The notes beneath the pieces were generated by a model that saw only the letters and a program-made list of their open reading frames with translations, had not been told where the DNA came from and did no database searches. A DNA stretch of 64,000 nucleotides from an uncultured Flavobacteriales bacterium (lineage in GTDB: Bacteria > Bacteroidota > Bacteroidia > Flavobacteriales_G > Salibacteraceae), in contig CAJXZP010000015.1 of NCBI GenBank assembly GCA_913062955.1, positions 1-64,000 of the forward strand, given 5' to 3'. Of the stretch, positions 47,101 through 55,053 are shown piece by piece. Within the stretch, counting starts at the first letter, position 1. Each line of letters begins with the position of its first letter. Both the position numbers and the translations under genes were made by a program.

Positions 47101-50100
47101 TTTGTACTACTGGATCGGTAATTAAGGTAAATTTTTGAAGAGGGGGCTGTAGACCCATTGGTCATATCCAAAAAGCCATTAAACGTGACATCTCCATAAT
47201 TCCCTAAATAACAATCGTTATTTGAACCCGTTCCTGTACTTGTTAAAGTCGTATTTCCGTTAATAATCACTTGGGAAGAAGTCCCACTTGCAATGATGAT
47301 CTGGGCGGTACTCGCAGAAGATGTATTGGTGATATTTACATCGCCACCAAATAAAACATCTGCATTGTAACCCAAATAAACGTTTTTAGTACTTCCTAAA
47401 AGACCGGAGTTGGTGACGGTGGTATTTCCTGCCACATTAAGTTGGCCATTATACCCAAGATGGATGTTGTGTGAGCCTCCTGTGCCATTTGAATTATTGG
47501 TGATGGTTACCGTACCGGGAATGTTTAGTGATGCCGTAGATTTGTTTAAGAACACGATGGATTGGTTTCCTGTACCCGTACTGGAATTAGTTAGGGTAAC
47601 ATTTCCGCCTATGGAATAAACACCCGATGCACTCCCAAAAGTCATATCTCCTTTGGAGCCTTTATTGGTTAATATTAGATTTCCTCCAAAATTACTGGAG
47701 TCTACATTTGCCAAATTTAAACGACCATTACCGGAGGAATTATTTAAAATAATTTCGGTATTCCCTACATAATTATTTCCGCCATAGCAGTCATCATCAC
47801 CACTTCCTGTTTTTTCAATATACGATGTTCCCGAAATGGTAGTGCCTCGTAAGTAAATACGTGGTGCAATAAAACTCACATCACCGCCCCAATTCGAATT
47901 GTAATTATAAATGCGTGTTGCTGTAACTGCCAATTCAAATGAATGGGGGGTAGCACCTGTTTGTGTAAAGTTTCTGAAGTATAACTCCCCTCCCAAATAA
48001 TTTAAATTATCCGTACCTGGAATAGTGATGGTTTTTGTCGCTGCTAATGTGCCAATACCACCCTCTCTACCAAAATAAATCCCATCGCAGGTTGCACTAT
48101 TTGAAGTGACTGTAATGTTATCTTGATACGCGTTCACACTATTTGTTCGGTAATTACAAAATACTTCAGATTCACTGGAGGAAGCATTGTTGTTGATATC
48201 TAAGGTGCTATTAAATGTAATGTCCCCATAATTCCCTAAATAGATTCGGTTTCTAGAAGAGGCGTTGTCGTCATTGGTGACGCCAGTTGCTCCGGTAATC
48301 ACGAGTGAAGAACTGCTGTAATTTGCCAAAACAACTTGAGATTTTGTTCCCGAACCGCTGTTCATGATATCAAATGTTCCGGAAACCGTAGAATTACCTC
48401 TATTTGGGAAGTAGATATTTAACTCTTGCCCGGAGCTGTTGTTGGACACGGATACATTACCTCCAACGGTCATGGTAGAACTGGTTTGATCTCCAATGTT
48501 TACGGTGCGATTCCCATTTCCTGTTGCGGAATTGATGATCGTTAAATCATTGGCTACTGCGTGTCCTGCGGTGGAGTATGCGAAATAAAGGGAATTGGTA
48601 CCTGAATTGGTCAACGTTAGGTTGGCCTGAAAAATATCGGCATTCCCACTTCCAAATCTTAAATATTTACTACCACTATTGATGATCGATGAATTTCCTA
48701 CAAAGGTGTTACCTCCCGCACAGGCATCATCTCCGATTCCACCGGTTTTTTCTAATAAGGTAGTTCCGCTATATGTGGTTCCTCTAGTGTAAAAACGCGG
48801 GGATTTAAAGATAATATTTCCTCCAAAAGAAGAATTGTCAATGATGAGATAAGTATTGCCTGTAGCTATAAGAGATTGGGGAGTGTTACCCAATTGCGTA
48901 AAATTATCTAACCTCAATGAACCATCGCTAAATCCTGTTCCGATTGAAATTGTTTTTGATGCCGCTAAAGTTGAAACACCATTACTTTCCCCAAAACGTA
49001 TTCCATCTGGACTAGAATTTGAGATCGTAATATGACCATTAAAGATACAGGTTGAACTGGCTCCATGGGCTATATAAATTTCAGAATTTGTAGCGCTTGA
49101 ATTATTGGTTACGTTTAGGTTAGCATGAAAAGTAAGGTCACCACTATTTCCAAGGTACATACGTTTGGTAGATCCGGAACCATTATTAATGAAATTTGCT
49201 GTTCCTGTCACGTTTATGTTAGAAGTAGAGTTAGTCCCTAAATAAACGTAGCCAGAAGAACCATTTGCGTTGTTGGTGATAGAGAGGTCTCCATTAAAAT
49301 CAATATCCCCACTTTCACCTAGAATTAAACGCCCATTACTTGAAGTGCTATTGTTGTTGAATGTGGATGAGCCATTTATGGTAAGAGTAGAAGCAGTGTA
49401 TGTGGATGCATACATATAGGTATCAGATCCACTCCCATTATTATTCATGATTAAATTACCATTCACCAAATTACCAGGACTGTTATGGGCCAAGTACATG
49501 TGTTTTGTTCCATTATTGTTCATGGTTAGGTTGGCATTAAATACATCTGGGTTTCCATTTCCCATTAAAAAGTAACCGGTTCCACTATTTCGCAATTCCG
49601 TATTCCCTGTAAAAGTATTTCCACCTATACTCGCATCGTTTGATGCTCCCGATTTTGCCAGTAATGAGCTACCAGCGAACGTACTGAATGCCGTGTAAAT
49701 TCTCGGAGAAATGAAATTTACATTTCCGGCAAAGGAAGAATTGTATAACACTAAACTTGCAGTTCCGGTTAAATTTAAATTTATTGGGCTTGTATTAGAA
49801 GATGTGAAATTCCGTAATCTAAGCTCTCCACTAATATAATTTCCTCCTAGAGAAATGGTTTTGGTACTGGCTAGAGTTCCTATTCCTTGGTTTTGGCCAA
49901 ATCGTATCCCATCTCCTGAAGCATGGGTATTTGCCACCGAAATGTTTCCGTTATATATATTTGTTGAACTTGAATTGTAATTTAAAAATATTTCAGAATT
50001 GTTGGCTGAGGCATTATTAGTAAGTGATAAATCTCCATTAAAGGTCATGTCTCCTGAAGATCCAAGATTTACTCGTTTGTAACTACCCGATCCATTATTG

Positions 50101-51539
50101 ATAACGGTAGTGGATCCATTAATGATAACGGAAGCGTTTGAATTGGAAGCCAATGAAATAGAGCCTGAATTACCAGTCGCATTGTTTTGTAGGTTCACAT
50201 TATTATTAAATACAACATCTCCGTTTTCGGCTATTATTATTTGCCCGTTAGAGGCAGAGGCATTGTTGTTTAAGGTTGTTGTTCCATTTACGGTTAATGA
50301 AGAAGCCGTTCCTTGGGCTAAATGCACATAATTATTACTTCCCGTTGCACTATTTGTAACCGTTAAATTACCCGTAATATTATTTACCAAGCTATTGTGT
50401 GCGAGGTAAATACTTCCTGTTCCAGTATTCCTTAAATTTAGGTTCCCTAAAAATGAATCGGGATTTGTATTTCCAAATAAAAATGAGCTGGAGCCTGAGT
50501 GGGTTATGATACAATTACCTGTAAAGGTGTTTGAACCAGAAGAGTAATCGGAGCCTGATCCTGTTTTTGTAAAAGCGGATGTTCCAGAAAATGTAGATCC
50601 ATTAATCACCATTCGAGGAGCCGTGAAATTTACATCTCCTCCAAAATCCCCTGAATAAATTTTGAAATAAGCTGTATTGGATAAAACAATGGATTGAGAG
50701 GTACTTCCTGTTTGGGTGAAGTTTTTTAGTAATAGATCTCCTTTAGAAAAACCGGAGCCTAAAACCGAAATAGTCTTTGAAGCCGCAAGGGTTGCCTGTC
50801 CACTACTTTCTCCAAATTGTACCCCAGATCCATTATTTGAGCTTACATAAATATGACCGTTAAATTGGTTGCCAATGGAATTGTATGCAATGCGGATTCT
50901 ACTAGAACTAGTGTTAATCAGGGTAACATCGTCATTAAAAATATCCGGATTCGTATATCCCATTAAAAAGTAACTGGTACCCGAATTGGTGACTTTAAAA
51001 GTGGCGTTGAACGTACATCCACCCGCTCCATTTGTGCTGGAGCCTCCTGTGTCTTCTACTTCTACGGTTTGGTTAAATATACCTCCGTTAAAAGCAACTC
51101 GTCCTGCGATGGCAATTATGGGGGTGTTAAAAGTAGTGCCACTAAATGTTGCCACTCCGTTTGTATTAAAGGTCACGGAGGAGGTACCTGGAGTATCCGA
51201 TATTGTACCTGAAGAAAATGTACAACTTTGACTTCCCGAAACAGCCGGATTGAATGAGAATCCCGCTAAATCAATTACTCCGGTGTACCCAGAGGTGTTG
51301 ATTCCATCGAAATTTGCAGGGATATCTAACGTGCAATTTCCTAGTCCATTCGCATTGAAATATGCAAAATCACCAGTGATGGGTACCGAAGCGCCTCCTG
51401 TTCCTCCATTGGAGGTGGACCAGTTGGAGGGAGTGTTCCAATTTGCAGATGTTGAGGCAACCCAATATCTGTTTGATCCAAAAGTGTTTGAATAGCATAA
51501 AGAAAATATGCCGAGTAGTAGTAGTGTGTACTTTTTCAT
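41121..51539 (-). CDS. Giant T9SS cargo protein with eight long tandem repeats
   Basis: A 3472-residue secreted protein. The signal peptide (YTLLLLGIFSLCYSNTFGS) is followed by an N-terminal domain (NRYWVASTSANWNTPSNWST) typical of large Bacteroidota surface proteins. Residues from about 170 to about 2600 are a low-complexity, Asn/Ser/Thr/Gly-rich beta-strand region made of eight super-repeats of about 300-345 residues. Each contains a LAASKTIS-like motif, a (R)NFTQTG motif, and a GGNTFxGN motif. A non-repeated region follows. Residues from about 2950 on are the C-terminal module shared with the next four genes, ending in a type-A T9SS sorting domain (LDVTGKLVY...GMYFVEL). It is likely a beta-helical surface fibre or adhesin. 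No enzymatic motif is visible. Confidence 0.88.
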   Translation of the reverse strand: MKKYTLLLLGIFSLCYSNTFGSNRYWVASTSANWNTPSNWSTSNGGTGGASVPITGDFAYFNANGLGNCTLDIPANFDGINTSGYTGVIDLAGFSFNPAVSGSQSCTFSSGTISDTPGTSSVTFNTNGVATFSGTTFNTPIIAIAGRVAFNGGIFNQTVEVEDTGGSSTNGAGGCTFNATFKVTNSGTSYFLMGYTNPDIFNDDVTLINTSSSRIRIAYNSIGNQFNGHIYVSSNNGSGVQFGESSGQATLAASKTISVLGSGFSKGDLLLKNFTQTGSTSQSIVLSNTAYFKIYSGDFGGDVNFTAPRMVINGSTFSGTSAFTKTGSGSDYSSGSNTFTGNCIITHSGSSSFLFGNTNPDSFLGNLNLRNTGTGSIYLAHNSLVNNITGNLTVTNSATGSNNYVHLAQGTASSLTVNGTTTLNNNASASNGQIIIAENGDVVFNNNVNLQNNATGNSGSISLASNSNASVIINGSTTVINNGSGSYKRVNLGSSGDMTFNGDLSLTNNASANNSEIFLNYNSSSTNIYNGNISVANTHASGDGIRFGQNQGIGTLASTKTISLGGNYISGELRLRNFTSSNTSPINLNLTGTASLVLYNSSFAGNVNFISPRIYTAFSTFAGSSLLAKSGASNDASIGGNTFTGNTELRNSGTGYFLMGNGNPDVFNANLTMNNNGTKHMYLAHNSPGNLVNGNLIMNNNGSGSDTYMYASTYTASTLTINGSSTFNNNSTSSNGRLILGESGDIDFNGDLSITNNANGSSGYVYLGTNSTSNINVTGTANFINNGSGSTKRMYLGNSGDLTFHANLNVTNNSSATNSEIYIAHGASSTCIFNGHITISNSSPDGIRFGESNGVSTLAASKTISIGTGFSDGSLRLDNFTQLGNTPQSLIATGNTYLIIDNSSFGGNIIFKSPRFYTRGTTYSGTTLLEKTGGIGDDACAGGNTFVGNSSIINSGSKYLRFGSGNADIFQANLTLTNSGTNSLYFAYSTAGHAVANDLTIINSATGNGNRTVNIGDQTSSTMTVGGNVSVSNNSSGQELNIYFPNRGNSTVSGTFDIMNSGSGTKSQVVLANYSSSSLVITGATGVTNDDNASSRNRIYLGNYGDITFNSTLDINNNASSSESEVFCNYRTNSVNAYQDNITVTSNSATCDGIYFGREGGIGTLAATKTITIPGTDNLNYLGGELYFRNFTQTGATPHSFELAVTATRIYNYNSNWGGDVSFIAPRIYLRGTTISGTSYIEKTGSGDDDCYGGNNYVGNTEIILNNSSGNGRLNLANVDSSNFGGNLILTNKGSKGDMTFGSASGVYSIGGNVTLTNSSTGTGNQSIVFLNKSTASLNIPGTVTITNNSNGTGGSHNIHLGYNGQLNVAGNTTVTNSGLLGSTKNVYLGYNADVLFGGDVNITNTSSASTAQIIIASGTSSQVIINGNTTLTSTGTGSNNDCYLGNYGDVTFNGFLDMTNGSTAPSSKIYLNYRSSSTNTFNGNITLKSTQIASDGFLFGNQGGNSTLAATKTISIPGTDITNFVGGQLYFRNFTQTGPSVHSFELATTASYIYNYNSNWGGDVSFSAPRIYTRGTTFNGTAYFEKSGAGDDYSYGGNTYSGNVSFILNNNIANGRFYVSYYSPSSIGADLTLKNKGEFSDFAYGSAAGTYNIGGNLTVSNESTGAGNQNVYFINHASAISTVGGTATFTNSPTAATGTHNLYISNLGSLTIANNVTVSNTGTGGSTKNVYVGNSGDIAFGGNLDLINASSAATAIFHVANGSSSTVTIAGNTSLANSGAGSNKQCYIGNYGDVTFNGDLDMSNASSAPSSQVYLNYRTGSSNTFNGNITLKSTHTSGDGYSFGSQGGTATLAATKSVSIPGVDQTNFIGGDLRFYNFTQTGNTAHSFELANTANYIYSRNSTWGGSVNFVAPRTYVHTSMFNNDAYFEKKGQTNDDWYGGNTFNGNTEIVHNNNVASGRLYLASSAADTYNGNLTLRNKGAFSELLCGNNAGTYTINGDLSIYHETTGANSQYFYLGNNASTIFNISGNLVVNNTSSGVSGNHHVYISNNGLVNVGGNVTVLNSHTNGVTKNIYLGNSGDLNITGDLDVSNSSSATTAQILIGYNTSSSVTIGGNSTLSNSGAGSNKQWFIGYNGDATMNGNLDITNNSTATSNQVYLNYGSNSSNAYNGNITLKSTHLNSDGYLFGSGNGTGVLAASKTISIPGGAANFVGGELYFRNFTQTGNTPQSLEIAQSAYRFYTRESTWGGNLNLKAPSIQTRFTTYSGTTIFEKTGAVNDASEGGNTFLGTSILKNSGSGYFLMGNGNPDDFQSDLTMTNTGTYNMYLAHNSAGNNVSGDLVVNHNTTGSNNTFYISTSSNSTLTIGGNATLNNNSSATTAYLYIGDQGDISFNSGLTINNNSTSNNGHILFANNSRSTITVGGNTNVSNFNSGTYKRIYMGYNGDITYNGEVTFNNQSSASYSEIYSNYDNSSQVQFNDNIIVTSTNTSSDGIRFGESEGTASLAASKTVSVGGSGFIAGYLMFRNFTQQGTSLQNLTLTGTSILNLFTSSWYGDVNFVSPRINFKNSLFNRTSVLNKTGGSDDRSDGGNTFNGDAHIINTGTGYLSPCYRITNDYNGNATFSKTGSGNIYPALDIACTFAGDLTINANSVVRIGNSGSGRAIFDGSGTQTINQLGTAPSIEIRDLQTSKTNGEVILNTPVTILKELDLDNGNVVTTTTNSLTMNDNTSVSSVSDDAYVDGPVLKYGNDAFTFPTGNGGYYAPITMSSPSTSLFEASYHYSSAHAAGFDTTMVSAGLDHISNNEYWVLNRLTGTSNVKATIAFKNTRSDIDGAGALCNVRVARWNGTTWANEGNGGSTGNMINGTIITGTSEDCATSTKLTDWTLDLPITLAVDSNYITWDGNTYDGGSGTASAPGPSDGTRVLKVYAPNAVLPGDATVAHVIVTPTGNLTIESGKVLEVNGTILNSGVMTIKSGASLIQTSTGTNGNEGAGTYHVEREGNASDASYNIWSSPIQTAQLSNIFSSSNPCDVWAFDEVNQAWKHDYAVGYSSTCYGNAVTFGASSVITGGDGQMDVARGYFVPGTAVTTRAYSGKVNNGDISIPIAVTNLGHNPLWDNDDWNLVGNPYPSALNATAFLLENATNNNRIDGSIYFWDAGDTAVGYNQHSDYATFNTLGGVRSGNSTKTPTGEIASGQGFWVYAHANTNLEFNNSMRSSDNDQFFKTDPSETHLAWIEVVNPNNYKNNILVGYNSTTTDSVDLAYDAHKLEGSSNIRFASLIAQDEFAIQGFKSLGVNETKSIPLVIWSSDSGTHVFSNYKLQNIPSNIKIYMKDNMLNITHELTSPYTVDLNANVNYNTRFELVFENNPEIVGGSQGSKGSGNDPDTTITTIDELAINAYSVISTNEGFTLKNQDGLAGTINVLDVTGKLVYSTQGDGASTQINIELPHLSTGMYFVELVFKNERVYTAKIWK
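43650..50990 (-). repeat. Eight tandem super-repeats inside the giant gene
   Basis: The LAASKTIS-like motif recurs at about 50785, 49870, 48963, 48040, 47010, 45975, 44943 and 44018 (coding order). This gives periods of about 915, 905, 925, 1030, 1035, 1030 and 925 bp. Within each unit shorter strands of the type GDxxFNGxLxxxNxSS alternate with stretches such as GSGSxKRxYLG. The units are diverged at the DNA level and so are not recent copies. Confidence 0.85.
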
Positions 51540-51748
51540 ATCAGGATGTGTGTGAAATTAGAACGATAATCAAGTTGTATGCGTGTGAAACTCTCCTTGT
51601 GATACACAATTATACGGGTAAATTAAGTGGGGATTAAAAATGGACGCAATAGTGTAAAAGGTTGATTCTATTGCCCGTGTAATAGAATTACATTGGTTTT
51701 ATAGTTACATGGTTTGACTTTTTTAGGAGGTGCTTTGATTGTTATCGC

Positions 51749-51786
51749 AAAGAAAAAAGGAATGCTTTTGCATTCCTTTTTTCTTT
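51749..51786 (-). terminator. Strong terminator of the gene at 51800
   Basis: A perfect 17-bp inverted repeat (51749-51765 and 51770-51786) with a TTTT loop. The core is GGAATGC/GCATTCC with A/T tracts on both sides. It lies just past the stop codon of the minus-strand gene. Confidence 0.92.
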
Positions 51787-51799
51787 GAAATAAATAGGC

Positions 51800-54700
51800 T
51801 TAAAGCTTAATAAACTGTTGCGTATAGATTAATTGATAGCTATCTCTTAATGTGATAAAGTAGACGCCATTAGATAAATGTCCAATGTTTATTTTCTCAA
51901 GTGTTGCATTTATCACCCTTGTTTTGTTGAAAACCACCTTGCCGGTAATATCTACTACCTGAATGGCACCCGAAAAACCTTTTGGATTCTGAATCGTGAT
52001 TTCGTTGGTGGTTTGTGTCACCGAAAACTCTTGATTGGATATAGACTCAGACATGGAGTTTACGATACCGGTACTATCGGTATCCGATGGTTTACCTAAA
52101 TCTTTGGAGGAAGCGCCACCGGAGTTGGTGTTCAATTTATTTACGAAAACCAATTGGAACCTTTGGGTGTATTCCGTATTGGCGGTTAAAGTAACCTCAT
52201 AGTCACTTAGGCCTAAATCGTGATCTGTTCCTAACTGAAGGTCCCGTAAGTAAATTTCAAATGCGGGATTTAAATTTTTACGTAAGTAGTTAGAAAACAC
52301 ATGTGTTCCGGATTGGTCGGTGAATACAACCAATGGAATTACTTTGGTGTCGTTCACGGCTAAAGGTGCTACCGATTGGATCACAAATTCATCAGAGTCA
52401 TTTACGGATGCAAAACGTACGTGGCCATTACCTACCAATTTATGCGCATCGTAACCTTGATCAAAGCTATCGGTGGTCATCTTATTATACCCCACTAATA
52501 TATTGTTCTTGTAATTGGATGGTGAAGCAAAACTAACCCATGCATTATGTTGTTGGGTATTGGGAGTCGTTTTGAAAAATTGAGAGTTGGTTCCTGTTCT
52601 CATGGAGTTGGTGAAAACTACGTTGGTGTTTGTACTTGCCACTACCCAAAACCCTTGCCCACTAGCTATATGCCCTTGGGGCATTTTCACAGAGTTTCCG
52701 GAATTCACCCCTCCAGAAAGGTTCCAAGAGGCATAATCAGAATGTTGATTATATCCCCCCGTGGTATCTGCTTCATCCCAAAAATAAACGGCATCCATTA
52801 TCCGATTGTTATTCTGAGCGTTTTCTGTCCAAAAACTAGCTGCGCTAATGGCCGAAGGGTAAGGGTTTCCAATAAGGTTCCAGTCATCATCTCCCCAGTC
52901 ATTTCCTCCCGGATTGATGAGGTTGGTAGTGGTTATTGGAATGGTTATCTCTCCGTTGTTAATAGTCCCGGAATAGCTTCTGGTAGAAGTACTGTTGCCG
53001 GGAGCAAAATATCCACGAGCGATGTCCATATTTCCGTCACCACTGGAGATAACATTGTTTGCGGTAAAGGTTACGGCATTCCCATAACAAGTGGTCGAAT
53101 AACCAACAGGGAAATCATGTTTCCAGGATTGTGTGGACTCTTCAAATACAAAAATATCACACGGGTTTCCTCCAGGGAAAATGGAAGTAATAGCCGCAGA
53201 TTCAATCGGAGATGACCATATATTATAGACAAAAGCAGAATTATTACCCACTCTTTTTACCTGGTAGGTACCGGTTCCCGAATTGTTGTTGGTACCTGTA
53301 TGCGTTTGAATAATTGAACTGCCTTCGGCTACATTAATGATCCCATTGTTTTCAATGCTTCCATTAGTGGTTAAAGAAATATCATCATTAATATTAAAGA
53401 TTCCACCGTTTTCAATTTCCACTTCTCTAACCACCGCGTCTTGCTGTAAGAAGAGTAAGTTACTCGCATTGCTTTTAACAAACAGTTTGTAACAAGCATC
53501 TGTGGTGTTAGGGGATTCGTTTAATCCCGAACCATTTAAGTAGGTGCTACCATCCACTACTATTTGATCTTGATACTCTAAGGTGAAATAATCGCCATCT
53601 GTAAAGTTAACGTTGGTGGCGGTATAATCCCCCCCTGACAATGTTAGTTCGTAAATGGTTTTTGACGTAAAGGAGGAAGAGCTGCTCACAATTAAATTTA
53701 AATTAGCGCATGATTGCTTCTGGGATAGATCAAGACTCGTTGCGGAAACAGAAACAGTGACGGTTCCTAAATCTCCTGTTTTACTCACTCTCCAAGTACT
53801 CCTTTGACGCTCCATATAATCCGAAGATGTGGTGAAGTCATAGGCAGTGTTTTGGATGTTTTCTCCCCAAAAAAGGTATTCGTTGTTGGATAAACTCGAA
53901 GGTGTTTGGATGGTGAAGATGCCACTTCCTTTGGATTGGGTATGTGACGTACCGTCCGATGCTTGACCAATTCCGGCTACGTTTTCGGCATGAGTATCTT
54001 GATATGAGTAAAAGTCATTTGCAATTGTTAAACCGTACTTTGCGCCTAAATAATTTTCTACAATAATTCTTTCAGCGGTATTTAACGCATAGTTCCATTG
54101 GCATATTTCAGCTATTTCTCCAGAGAAATAAGTTCCGTAATCTTTGTTTAATGCTCCTATACACAGTTCTCGATTACTATTAGGAATTGATGTAGAAGAT
54201 TCGGAAGATGTTTTGATCAGGTTTCCGGAAGAATAAATTTTTGCCCGTTGGGAAGAAGACAGTGAGCCATCAAAAATAAATGCGGGCATATAGTTTGTGG
54301 CATTTGAAAAAGAAGTTGTGGTATTAAATCTATTATTTGCCGTATGAAGGTCCAAAAATAATTTATCCGAGTTATAAAAGAAAAACGTATAAGCGTACTC
54401 GATATCTATGCTATGTGTTATTCTTTTTCCAAGAATACCTTGCGGCCTAGTGTTTAAACCGGTTGGACGGATAATCGAATAATAGGTTAATCCGGATGAA
54501 TTATCAAGAACATCATGATCAGGTACCAACAATTGATCCGTGCCATCAAAATTTAATGATGGCCGGCCATGGATGTTTCCAGAAGAAAGAAATGTAGGTT
54601 GTGCGGAGATCACGGAATTATCTGCATTATTACTATAAGCAGATTTGTCCGTCCAAGAGGATACTGGATCCCCATTGTTCAATGAAAGGGCACTCGCTCT

Positions 54701-54820
54701 TAACCAGAGTCCATTGGATGAATTTGTACCAACTCCCCCAGGTCCTGTTTGTGTAAAAGAAATTAGAGGAAGACACATAAAAAGTGTCATAAAAAGTAAG
54801 TGGTAGGTGCCGTTTTTCAA
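51800..54820 (-). CDS. LamG-like T9SS cargo protein, paralogue family member 2
   Basis: A 1006-residue secreted protein starting at TTG, with a signal peptide ending near SFTQ. The mature part begins TGPGGVG, a motif shared with the next two proteins. A LamG-like sugar- or ligand-binding domain spans about 35-270 (LWLRASALSLNN, RPSLNFDGTDQLLVPDHD, ENYLGAKYGL). A DUF8202-like stretch (VAGIGQASDGTSHTQSKG) follows, then the shared C-terminal module (DQIVVDGSTYLNGSG, YNIWSSPIES, NPYPSAISAASFW) and a type-A T9SS sorting tail (VVDITGKVVFNK...GVYFITL). The central 1.0 kb is apparently identical to the neighbouring gene. Probably a surface adhesin or binding protein. Confidence 0.87.
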   Translation of the reverse strand: MKNGTYHLLFMTLFMCLPLISFTQTGPGGVGTNSSNGLWLRASALSLNNGDPVSSWTDKSAYSNNADNSVISAQPTFLSSGNIHGRPSLNFDGTDQLLVPDHDVLDNSSGLTYYSIIRPTGLNTRPQGILGKRITHSIDIEYAYTFFFYNSDKLFLDLHTANNRFNTTTSFSNATNYMPAFIFDGSLSSSQRAKIYSSGNLIKTSSESSTSIPNSNRELCIGALNKDYGTYFSGEIAEICQWNYALNTAERIIVENYLGAKYGLTIANDFYSYQDTHAENVAGIGQASDGTSHTQSKGSGIFTIQTPSSLSNNEYLFWGENIQNTAYDFTTSSDYMERQRSTWRVSKTGDLGTVTVSVSATSLDLSQKQSCANLNLIVSSSSSFTSKTIYELTLSGGDYTATNVNFTDGDYFTLEYQDQIVVDGSTYLNGSGLNESPNTTDACYKLFVKSNASNLLFLQQDAVVREVEIENGGIFNINDDISLTTNGSIENNGIINVAEGSSIIQTHTGTNNNSGTGTYQVKRVGNNSAFVYNIWSSPIESAAITSIFPGGNPCDIFVFEESTQSWKHDFPVGYSTTCYGNAVTFTANNVISSGDGNMDIARGYFAPGNSTSTRSYSGTINNGEITIPITTTNLINPGGNDWGDDDWNLIGNPYPSAISAASFWTENAQNNNRIMDAVYFWDEADTTGGYNQHSDYASWNLSGGVNSGNSVKMPQGHIASGQGFWVVASTNTNVVFTNSMRTGTNSQFFKTTPNTQQHNAWVSFASPSNYKNNILVGYNKMTTDSFDQGYDAHKLVGNGHVRFASVNDSDEFVIQSVAPLAVNDTKVIPLVVFTDQSGTHVFSNYLRKNLNPAFEIYLRDLQLGTDHDLGLSDYEVTLTANTEYTQRFQLVFVNKLNTNSGGASSKDLGKPSDTDSTGIVNSMSESISNQEFSVTQTTNEITIQNPKGFSGAIQVVDITGKVVFNKTRVINATLEKINIGHLSNGVYFITLRDSYQLIYTQQFIKL
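52176..53179 (-). repeat. Direct repeat copy 1, apparently identical to 55427-56430
   Basis: Every segment I compared is identical to the copy 3251 bp further on, including both flanks up to the first mismatches at 52175 and 53180. Beyond these points differences appear within a few bases. Confidence 0.85.
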
Positions 54821-55004
54821 AATGTGTGGTTTAGGGGGGTGAAAGTAGGTAAGCTATGGCTGAATATGTGGATTAGGCAGTATAATGGAATAGATTGGCA
54901 CTATATCTAAAGGTGGGCTTTTGCCTCAAATTGCATCTATTGTTTTCAAGGTTTTAGAGGAACTAAAAATGGAGTTAGCAATCGGGAAATTAGGGCATAA
55001 AAAA

Positions 55005-55033
55005 AGAGGTTGCTTTCTATGAAAACAACCTCT
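55005..55033 (-). terminator. Terminator of the gene at 55054
   Basis: On the minus strand AGAGGTTG pairs with CAACCTCT (55005-55012 and 55026-55033), with extra imperfect pairing inside the loop, and is followed by a run of T. Confidence 0.85.
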
Positions 55034-55053
55034 AAACTTCAATGTTATTCCAA

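Noticed and set aside
43650-50990. Regularly spaced repeats that might suggest a CRISPR-like or satellite array
   Set aside because: The period is about 0.9-1.0 kb, the copies are diverged, and an open frame runs through all of them. They are protein repeats.
41121-51539. The giant protein as a phage tail fibre or polymorphic toxin
   Set aside because: It has a signal peptide and a T9SS type-A sorting tail, no phage neighbours, and no toxin domain or immunity gene.
42187-51637. Many plus-strand open frames of 60-100 codons opposite the giant repeat gene
   Set aside because: They are shadows caused by the biased, repetitive Asn/Ser/Thr/Gly codons on the other strand. None has a signal peptide, conserved motif or own promoter.
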